Position numbers and translations under genes: made by a program. The notes under the pieces are model-generated. The model was not told the DNA's origin. It did not search any database and worked only from the letters and a program-made list of their open reading frames with translations. A DNA stretch of 64,000 nt, taken from NCBI RefSeq assembly GCF_002356555.2, contig NZ_AP017372.2, positions 2,024,501 through 2,088,500 on the forward strand, given 5' to 3'. Each line of letters begins with the position of its first letter. Position 1 is the stretch's first letter. This DNA comes from Halorhodospira halochloris (GTDB taxonomy: Bacteria > Pseudomonadota > Gammaproteobacteria > Nitrococcales > Halorhodospiraceae). Below are positions 58,163-64,000 of this stretch, piece after piece.

Positions 58163-58268
58163 CTAAGCCTCCAATCTCAAGCTAATTAGAACAATTCCAT
58201 TCTGCGCACAATGACCAAGAAAAAGCAACAGCAAACCTCAGCCAAATGACTCAGCGAAAGAACGAAAT

Positions 58269-59537
58269 TTAATCCTGCGGCTCCAACCGATAGAGACCAC
58301 TATCACCTTCATCGGTTATAACGTAAAGATAGCCGTCGGGGCCTTGAGCAACATCGCGGATGCGCCCGACCTCCCCTGACAAGACTATCTCATCGTGAAT
58401 GACTTCTTCCGTCTGCTTATCTACACGCAGTCGCCACAGCTCACTGCGGACCAAGGAGCCGGCAAAAAGATCACCCTCCCATTGATCTACATGACCTTGG
58501 TGGTAGAAGGTCAGCCCCGAAGGGGCAAAAGAGTCCTCCCAATACATTATGGGTTCATTAACCCCAGGTGCAGACTTACCGATGCCAATCTTCTCACCGG
58601 TTGAGTACTCTGTGCCAAAGCTGACCTGCGGCCAACCGTAGTTAGCCCCAGCCTCGAGCACGTGCAATAAATCACCTCCGGATGGACCGTGCTCGGTAGT
58701 CCAGACTCGCCCAGATTGCGGATGCTTGGCCATACCCTGATTGTTACGGTGACCAAAGCTGTATATCTCCGGCAAGGCCTGACCGAGCTCGCGCTCGAGG
58801 AAGGGGTTATCCTCCGGGACATCGCCATCATCAGTGAGTCTGATCATCGATCCACCCGGATCACTGAGGTCCTGAGAGGGGTGGCGAAGCCCTCGATCAC
58901 CGATAGAGAATAGCAAAGTCCCATCGCCGAGGAAGACAATCCGCGAACCGTAATGGCGGCCCGACTCGTAACGAGGCACTTGGGCGTAAAGTGTTTCGCG
59001 ATCAGTCAAACGCTCTTCATCAGTGCAGATGCGCGCCCGCGCCAAAGCGGTTCCCGTACCATAGGGATCGTCGGTAAACACCGTATCGGTATCACCGGGA
59101 CTGGAGTAGGTAAAATATATCCAACCGTTATCTTCATAATCCGGATGCACGGCTACATCGAGCAACCCACCCTGGGCTCCCCCTTCAGGGGCGGTACGCT
59201 GAGATGCGTCGGTCTCTATCTCTGGCAGATTGCTCAGCTCATAAACCGTTTTACCATCTATCAGATAAAGATTCCCCGGGCGCTCACTTATCAGTTTGCT
59301 GCCATCGGGCAACCAATCTACCGCCCAACCGTGTTCAAGCCCCTCAACCACCTGCACTATATTCAAGTCCGCTTCCTGCGTGGATAGACCTGTCTCGACA
59401 GGCTGCTCTACCACCTGAACTTGGGCGTGGGCCGTCGCCACTCCCAGGAAACTACCACCAAAGGCGACTAGGCCAGCAAGCGCAAAGCCGCTGAGAGCGC
59501 CGCCGCTATTTCTAGGGTCATCGCCGAGGCTTACCAT
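58269..59537 (-). CDS. Periplasmic PQQ-dependent aldose sugar dehydrogenase family protein
   Basis: Six-bladed propeller of the soluble glucose/sorbosone dehydrogenase (YliI-like) family, oxidising aldose sugars with PQQ in characterised members. From ATG 59537 (AAGGAGG five or six bases before; the upstream GTG 59552 overlaps that site) it has 422 residues. Signal peptide GFALAGLVAFGGSFLGVATAHA, mature part with GWAVDWLPDGSKLISERPGN, the GQALPEIYSFGHRNNQGMAKHP segment (catalytic-type histidine) and WTTEHGPSGGD, the PQQ/calcium-binding region. No PQQ synthesis genes in the window. Divergent from the lhgO-like gene. Confidence 0.88.
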   Translation of the reverse strand: MVSLGDDPRNSGGALSGFALAGLVAFGGSFLGVATAHAQVQVVEQPVETGLSTQEADLNIVQVVEGLEHGWAVDWLPDGSKLISERPGNLYLIDGKTVYELSNLPEIETDASQRTAPEGGAQGGLLDVAVHPDYEDNGWIYFTYSSPGDTDTVFTDDPYGTGTALARARICTDEERLTDRETLYAQVPRYESGRHYGSRIVFLGDGTLLFSIGDRGLRHPSQDLSDPGGSMIRLTDDGDVPEDNPFLERELGQALPEIYSFGHRNNQGMAKHPQSGRVWTTEHGPSGGDLLHVLEAGANYGWPQVSFGTEYSTGEKIGIGKSAPGVNEPIMYWEDSFAPSGLTFYHQGHVDQWEGDLFAGSLVRSELWRLRVDKQTEEVIHDEIVLSGEVGRIRDVAQGPDGYLYVITDEGDSGLYRLEPQD

Positions 59538-59632
59538 AATAACCTCCTTCACACATTTATATCCTGTTGGCTACGCCAAAAAATTTCTGTCAAGGTTAGC
59601 AAAGCTTGACCTGTTCTGGGAAAATAAAGGGC

Positions 59633-60988
59633 ATGCAAACAACCGACTTTTTAGTAATCGGCGCCGGGGTAGTTGGCCTTACTATAGCCCGCCAAATCCT
59701 GATCAGCGAGCCACGGGCTACGGTAACGGTGATAGACAAAGAGCCGGGGCCGGGTCATCACGCTAGCGGACGCAATAGCGGCGTGCTTCACAGCGGTATC
59801 TACTATACTGCCGACAGCCTCAAGGCCAGGTTTTCCCGCGATGGCAACACAGAATGGCAAAGCTACTGCGCTGAACGCAATTTGCCGGTTGACCGTTGCG
59901 GCAAATTAATAGTTCCGCGCACCGCACAAGAGCACCAACAACTCAGCCTCCTTGAGCAACGTGGCGCTGATAACGGCGTTGAGGTACAGCGCCTTGATGA
60001 AAAACAAGTTCGTGATATAGAGCCACGCATCAACACCTGTAGCAATGCGCTCTTTATTCCCTCAACTGCTACTATCGACCCCCAGCAACTAGTCCAATCG
60101 CTGCAAAAAGATATTGAAGCTGCTGGGGGCAAAATCCTCTTCAATTGCCCCTATAAGGCACCTCTAAAAACCTCCCCGGCGTCATCATCTACCCCGGCGT
60201 GGAGGTCTTGGCGCCAGGGATGGCGCCACGAAGTCTCCAAGGACGGATTCACGGCGTCCTCCACCCCGGAGCAGATGATGGCACCGGGGAAGTTTTCAGA
60301 GGTGCCCACTAGTAGCACTGGCTTTACCGCTATTCAGGCCGGCAATGAGCACATCAGCGCCGGACGGATAATAAACTGCGCCGGGCTATATGCCGATCGC
60401 ATAGCGCATGATTTCGGCTTTGGCAAAAGCTACGCCATGCTACCCTTCAAAGGCCTATATCTATATGCAGCTCCGAGTACCACGCCCCCTCGCACCCATG
60501 TCTACCCCGTACCCGATCTGAAGACACCCTTCCTAGGTGTCCACTTAACGCGTACGATTAATGGCGGGGTTAAACTTGGACCTACAGCAACCCCCGCTAT
60601 GTGGCGAGAACACTACTCCGGCTTGCACAGATTCAGGCTCGGCGAATTGCTGGAGATAGCTGGCCATGAAGCCTATATGCTCGCAACCAACCGCAATCGC
60701 TCGCGCATTATCGGCCGTCAGGAACTAAAAAAAAGAGATCCACAGCACCTAATAAACCAGGCAGAAGGATTGCTAGAAGGGCTGGACCAGATGGGGTTCC
60801 GGCAATGGGGGAAGCCAGGTATACGCGCCCAATTAGTTGAGCGCCAAAGCCGGGAACTGGTAATGGATTTTACGGTAGAAGGTGACGGGCACAGCCTACA
60901 TATCCTCAACGCAGTATCGCCCGCGCTTACCTGTGCCCTACCGTTTGCGCGTTATATAGTCGAAGACATGCTCCAATTGAGCAGCTAG
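59633..60988 (+). CDS. lhgO: L-2-hydroxyglutarate oxidase-like FAD enzyme carrying an in-frame repeat insertion
   Basis: FAD-dependent oxidoreductase of the LhgO/DAO family; E. coli LhgO returns electrons from L-2-hydroxyglutarate to the quinone pool. The N-terminal FAD motif is VIGAGVVGLTIAR (residues about 7-19), then GHHASGRNSGVLHSGIYY; later YPVPDLKTPFLGVHLTR and the C-terminal GIRAQLVE match LhgO. It is 451 residues, about 50 longer than usual. The excess is at residues about 175-225, where repeat copy G is inserted in frame, in the loop region preceding the SAGRIINCAGLYADR motif. ATG 59633 gives the family start. Whether the enzyme still works is unknown. Confidence 0.85.
   Translation: MQTTDFLVIGAGVVGLTIARQILISEPRATVTVIDKEPGPGHHASGRNSGVLHSGIYYTADSLKARFSRDGNTEWQSYCAERNLPVDRCGKLIVPRTAQEHQQLSLLEQRGADNGVEVQRLDEKQVRDIEPRINTCSNALFIPSTATIDPQQLVQSLQKDIEAAGGKILFNCPYKAPLKTSPASSSTPAWRSWRQGWRHEVSKDGFTASSTPEQMMAPGKFSEVPTSSTGFTAIQAGNEHISAGRIINCAGLYADRIAHDFGFGKSYAMLPFKGLYLYAAPSTTPPRTHVYPVPDLKTPFLGVHLTRTINGGVKLGPTATPAMWREHYSGLHRFRLGELLEIAGHEAYMLATNRNRSRIIGRQELKKRDPQHLINQAEGLLEGLDQMGFRQWGKPGIRAQLVERQSRELVMDFTVEGDGHSLHILNAVSPALTCALPFARYIVEDMLQLSS
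60157..60306 (+). repeat. Palindromic repeat element, copy G (core in + orientation), inside the lhgO-like gene
   Basis: 150 bp with a perfect terminal inverse GGCACCTCT/AGAGGTGCC and arms of 49 bases matching at about 41 positions (copy-specific ATCATCT paired with AGATGAT). The core is TCTTGGCGCCAGGGATGGCG then GGATTCACGGCGTCC. The frame of lhgO reads through without a stop, adding residues such as WRSWRQGWRHE and KDGFTASSTP. No clear target-site duplication can be seen around it. Confidence 0.9.
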
Positions 60989-61002
60989 AGGGAGAGGGGG
61001 AG

Positions 61003-62070
61003 TTGATTCAAATCGCCGGTCAGGTCCTTCTGACATTTGTCATGACTGCAACCCTATTGATGGTCCTGCGGCGTCCGGCCGTGCAAGCCGGGCTTGTAGA
61101 TAAACCTACATCACGCAAGCGCCATGGCCGCCCAGTGCCTCTGATCGGGGGCATCTGTATAATCCTGGGCTTTTTCACTGGGATATTGCCCGCTGAACTA
61201 GGTTTGCGCGATTATCAAGCCTTATTCACAGGTATGACTCTCCTGTTGATAGTAGGAGTAGTGGACGATCTAATCGACGTAAGGCCAGGATATAAGTTTG
61301 GTTTTCAAACTATAGCTGCTTTCTTGCTTAGCGTTTGGGGCGGCTTATTGGTGACCGACCTCGGATATCTGTTTGGCTATCAATGGTATATTGAGCTTGG
61401 ACTACTAGCCCTGCCATTTACTTTGCTATGCGTTGTCGGACTAACCAACGCTATCAATATGTTTGACGGCCTCGATGGCCTCGCCTCAGGAACCACAGCG
61501 GTCGCCCTAGGCTGGCTGACCCTTGCAGGCTTTTTAGGCGAGGCTGATAAATGGCCGCTATTATCCGGGCTACTGCTTACCGCCGTACTCGCCTTCTTGG
61601 TCTTTAATGCCCGCAACCCATGGCGCCGACGAGCCGCCTCTTTCCTTGGTGATTCGGGCAGCATGGTGTTAGGTTTTGCCTTAGCTTGGTTCTGCATTGA
61701 GGCAGCTACCGGTAGCGAGGCAGTCCTCCCACCCATAGCCATCGGCTGGATTCTAGCCTTACCGGTAATGGATGCACTTATCCTTATGGGCAGGCGGATA
61801 TTGCGCGGCCAGACCCCCTTCAGGGCCGACAGGGAGCATCTCCATCACACCCTATCTAGAGCAGGTTTTACGCATGGGCAAAGTGTATTCATACTCGTAC
61901 TCTCTTCCTTTATCCTGGGCGGCACTGGGAGTTTAGCTGCATTAGCCGGAGCCCCAGAGTGGCTTCTCACCGTTGGTCTAATTCCGATAGCACTATGCCA
62001 CATTGCATTTCACGCCCGGGCCTGGCGGGTGGCGGCATTTATCCGGCGCAAACGCTACTCCAAAACGTAG
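61003..62070 (+). CDS. WecA/MraY-family undecaprenyl-phosphate sugar-1-phosphate transferase
   Basis: Integral membrane enzyme that attaches a sugar-1-phosphate (GlcNAc in WecA) to undecaprenyl phosphate to start O-antigen or related glycans. 355 residues with about ten to eleven membrane segments. Motifs: KRHGRPVPLIGG, the catalytic VDDLID (Mg binding), NAINMFDGLDGLASG (WecA/MraY signature), LGDSGSMVLGF and REHLHHTLSRAG. It begins with TTG, 14 bases after the lhgO stop, behind GAGGGGGAG. No glycosyltransferase genes are adjacent. Confidence 0.9.
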   Translation: MIQIAGQVLLTFVMTATLLMVLRRPAVQAGLVDKPTSRKRHGRPVPLIGGICIILGFFTGILPAELGLRDYQALFTGMTLLLIVGVVDDLIDVRPGYKFGFQTIAAFLLSVWGGLLVTDLGYLFGYQWYIELGLLALPFTLLCVVGLTNAINMFDGLDGLASGTTAVALGWLTLAGFLGEADKWPLLSGLLLTAVLAFLVFNARNPWRRRAASFLGDSGSMVLGFALAWFCIEAATGSEAVLPPIAIGWILALPVMDALILMGRRILRGQTPFRADREHLHHTLSRAGFTHGQSVFILVLSSFILGGTGSLAALAGAPEWLLTVGLIPIALCHIAFHARAWRVAAFIRRKRYSKT

Positions 62071-62098
62071 TTAACCAACCAAAGATGGGGATATTGAC

Positions 62099-62881
62099 TT
62101 GCAACATGAAACCCGAATAAGCGCCGACTACAATCCTGCAACGAGCGTTCTGCGGGAGCGGGTGATTCTTGTCACCGGCGCTACAGGGGGGATAGGCAGC
62201 GTTGTCTGTCGCCAGTTAGCGGCATCAGGGGCCAGCGTGGTTCTCCTCGATAAAGAGCTTAAAGCCCTCGAGCATCTGTACGACAAGATTGTCGAGGATG
62301 GCAATCCCGAACCAGCTATCTATCCCATGAATCTTGAAGGCGCCACCTTTGACCATTTCCCGGAAGTTGCCCAGCGCATCCAGGAGGGCATGGGACGCCT
62401 CGATGGCCTCCTCCACGCTGCCGCAACACTTGGCAAACCGGCGCCGCTGGAACTATACGACATGGAGTCCTGGTACCGGACACTGCAGATAAACCTCAAC
62501 GCGCCATTCATGCTTTCCCGCGCCTGCATCCCCTTGCTGCGCCAATCAGACCAAGCTTCAGTGCTCTTCACCTCAGACCACAGCGGCCGCAATGGGGCGC
62601 CTTATGGTGGGGCATACGCAGTATCCAATGCCGGTATTGAGGGGCTAATGCGAGTCCTAGCGGCTGAGATGGCCGATACCACCAATGTGTGTGTCAACAG
62701 CATCGATCCGGGTGTAGTGGCCACCTCACTTCGCGCTCAAGCCTATCCTTTTGAGAACCCCTTCGAATTAACCAGACCGGAACAAGTTGCAGGGGCATTT
62801 GTGCGCCTTATGGGGCCTGATGGTAGAGACTTTCACGGCCAATCTTTGACAGTCGAGCCCTGTGAAACCGCCACTAGCTAA
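62099..62881 (+). CDS. YciK-like short-chain dehydrogenase/reductase with a substituted catalytic lysine
   Basis: Rossmann-fold SDR of 260 residues. The NAD(P) loop TGATGGIG lies near residue 26, the LLHAAATLG segment stands in place of the usual NNAG-like motif, and the YciK-like active-site strand is SVLFTSDHSGRNGAPYGGAYA. The usual YxxxK pair reads YAVSN: the tyrosine is kept, but the lysine is asparagine. TTG at 62099 is used as start because GGGGA lies about seven bases before it. Enzyme activity is therefore doubtful; no substrate is known even for YciK. It follows the WecA-like gene by 28 bp. Confidence 0.82.
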   Translation: MQHETRISADYNPATSVLRERVILVTGATGGIGSVVCRQLAASGASVVLLDKELKALEHLYDKIVEDGNPEPAIYPMNLEGATFDHFPEVAQRIQEGMGRLDGLLHAAATLGKPAPLELYDMESWYRTLQINLNAPFMLSRACIPLLRQSDQASVLFTSDHSGRNGAPYGGAYAVSNAGIEGLMRVLAAEMADTTNVCVNSIDPGVVATSLRAQAYPFENPFELTRPEQVAGAFVRLMGPDGRDFHGQSLTVEPCETATS

Positions 62882-62893
62882 AGCTAACTTAAG

Positions 62894-63571
62894 ATGGCTG
62901 AGCAGGTAGAGATCCATGCTGAAGATTTGCACTGGCTGCTAGAAACGCTGGTAGATAATCATGGCCAGCAGGACTGGTGGCCAGCAGAGTCTTTCTTCGA
63001 GATACTGGTCGGGGCGGTTCTGACCCAGAATACAGCCTGGAGCAACGTAGAGAAGGCCATAGCCAACCTTCGTCAGGCCCAGCTACTTGACCCTGAGAAG
63101 ATCATTGCGGTTTCAGATGACCTTCTTACTGCGGCGATCAAACCATCTGGCTACTTCAACATCAAGGCGCAAAGGCTGCGCAATCTATGTCAAGCCTACC
63201 TGCAAGCTGGCGGGTACAGCGGCATGGCAAAACAGACGACGGATGATTTGCGCAGCCAGCTCCTACAAATAAATGGGGTTGGGCGTGAAACAGCAGATGA
63301 CATCTTGCTCTACGCCTTTGCGCGACCGGTTTTCGTCGTTGACGCCTATACCCGAAGGATCCTCAGCCGACTTGACTGGATAAGCGGAGAGGAGCATTAC
63401 GAAAGCTTACGCAGAGCCGTTGAGTTCGCCATTGGCCCCGACCGCGGTTTTTTTAACGAGCTGCACGCCCAGATCGTCATGCTTGGCAAAGATACTTGCC
63501 GACCAAAGCCACGCTGTACTCAATGCCCGCTTATTTCCTCCTGCGCCTACCCCCGCCAGAACGACCCCTAG
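62894..63571 (+). CDS. Endonuclease III-like DNA glycosylase (HhH-GPD, Fe-S)
   Basis: Base-excision repair glycosylase, 225 residues. The helix-hairpin-helix INGVGRETADDILLYA, the catalytic aspartate in VFVVDAYTRRIL and the Fe-S cluster CRPKPRCTQCPLISSC (C-x6-C-x2-C-x5-C) are all present. The lysine that makes E. coli Nth a lyase is glutamate here (GRETAD), as in Helicobacter MagIII-type 3-methyladenine glycosylases, so a monofunctional glycosylase is likely. Its last 41 bp overlap convergently with rluB. Confidence 0.88.
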   Translation: MAEQVEIHAEDLHWLLETLVDNHGQQDWWPAESFFEILVGAVLTQNTAWSNVEKAIANLRQAQLLDPEKIIAVSDDLLTAAIKPSGYFNIKAQRLRNLCQAYLQAGGYSGMAKQTTDDLRSQLLQINGVGRETADDILLYAFARPVFVVDAYTRRILSRLDWISGEEHYESLRRAVEFAIGPDRGFFNELHAQIVMLGKDTCRPKPRCTQCPLISSCAYPRQNDP

Positions 63572-64000
63572 GTCGATGCGGCGCACGCTTGCGAACCGGC
63601 GGCGGCTCAAGCCCCACATGGTTATAAAGATCGGCCTTCTGCCCATCATCCAGTTCATATAGCTTGCCTTGGCGCAGGTCTCGCGGCATTACTATGGGAC
63701 CGTAGCGCACCCGGATCAGACGGCTTACCGTAACGCCTTGAGACTCCCACAAGCGCCTCACTTCGCGCTTGCGGCCCTCACTAACGATCACATGGAACCA
63801 AGCATTGGCAGACTGGGTAGGCTCATCCAATGGCATCGCCGACTCAACAACATCAAAGTGCGCGGGACCGTCTTCCAGCTCCACCCCTTCGACCATTCTG
63901 GCAACCATATCATCGGTTACCTCGCCGCGGATCCGGCAAGCATATTCACGCTCCACCCCCTTGGATGGATGCATAAGGGCGTTGGCCAGCTCACCGTCAT
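63531..64000 (-). CDS. rluB: RluB-type 23S rRNA pseudouridine synthase (5' part outside window)
   Basis: Makes pseudouridine 2605 in 23S rRNA. Only the C-terminal about 155 residues are here; translation from the right edge begins DGELANALMHPSKGVEREY, the family segment after the catalytic domain start, then SEGRKREVRRLWESQG and VSRLIRVRYGPI. A basic tail follows (KRAPHRPRGRSGGGRRRRK), typical of RluB in many proteobacteria. The catalytic aspartate motif lies beyond the window. The end overlaps the Nth-like gene. Confidence 0.92.
   Translation of the reverse strand, partial: DGELANALMHPSKGVEREYACRIRGEVTDDMVARMVEGVELEDGPAHFDVVESAMPLDEPTQSANAWFHVIVSEGRKREVRRLWESQGVTVSRLIRVRYGPIVMPRDLRQGKLYELDDGQKADLYNHVGLEPPPVRKRAPHRPRGRSGGGRRRRK

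Overview
The window looks like chromosomal DNA from a Gram-negative gammaproteobacterium. It has the LPS and outer-membrane gene set kdsD-kdsC-lptC-lptA-lptB, mlaF, yhdP and lptE; an rpoN-hpf-ptsN-hprK-rapZ-PTS cluster; the leuS-lptE-holA-nadD-rsfS-rlmH order with a ybeL-like gene beside leuS, as in enterics; and the rng-yhdP-tldD association. The moderate GC content and overall gene style would fit the Chromatiales (Ectothiorhodospiraceae, perhaps a Halorhodospira relative). That placement is inference only.

Layout. 1-781: 3'-incomplete mlaF on the minus strand. 1007-8979: a plus-strand run for lipid A/KDO supply and LPS transport (kdsD, kdsC, lptC, lptA, lptB), then rpoN, hpf, ptsN, a short hprK, rapZ, a mannose-type EIIA and HPr. 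8981-25564: a minus-strand run that reads leuS, lptE, holA, proA, nadD, rsfS, rlmH, maf, rng, yhdP, nit, tldD, pmbA in transcription order. 25763-26299: a DUF1451 zinc-ribbon gene, divergent from leuS. 26514-52884: a complete-looking minus-strand type VI secretion (T6SS) locus. It holds an accessory module (DUF6484-like, TIGR02270-like, DUF2169, thiolase-fold protein, 1257-aa DUF4150/PAAR-like protein), then tssJ, K, L, M, A, B, C, hcp, tssE, F, G and two vgrG genes. No clpV/tssH is present. 52951-53025: tRNA-Gly(GCC). 53150-55733: two genes I do not recognise, a secreted SH3-like protein and a polytopic membrane protein. 55976-59537: katG and a periplasmic PQQ-type sugar dehydrogenase. 59633-63571: plus-strand lhgO-like oxidase, wecA-like transferase, a YciK-like SDR and an endonuclease III-like glycosylase. 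The window ends in a 5'-incomplete rluB.

The most striking non-coding feature is a family of at least seven ~140-150 bp imperfect palindromes scattered between 12.7 and 60.3 kb. They share a conserved ~62-nt core. The long outer arms differ in sequence from copy to copy but stay complementary within most copies. Four lie inside the T6SS gene cluster or at its end, and one sits in frame inside the lhgO-like gene, adding about 50 codons. At least two copies are flanked by 5-bp direct repeats, which points to mobility.

How the parts fit. The housekeeping blocks build and move LPS and phospholipid (Kds, Lpt, Mla, YhdP, WecA), regulate nitrogen/carbon metabolism and ribosome state (RpoN, PtsN, HPr, RapZ, Hpf, RsfS), and maintain RNA and proteins (RNase G, TldD/PmbA, RlmH). 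The T6SS island is the accessory region. Its least understood parts are the thiolase-fold/DUF2169/TIGR02270/DUF6484/DUF4150 module and the two unknown genes beyond the tRNA. No CRISPR array, transposase, integrase or rRNA was seen.
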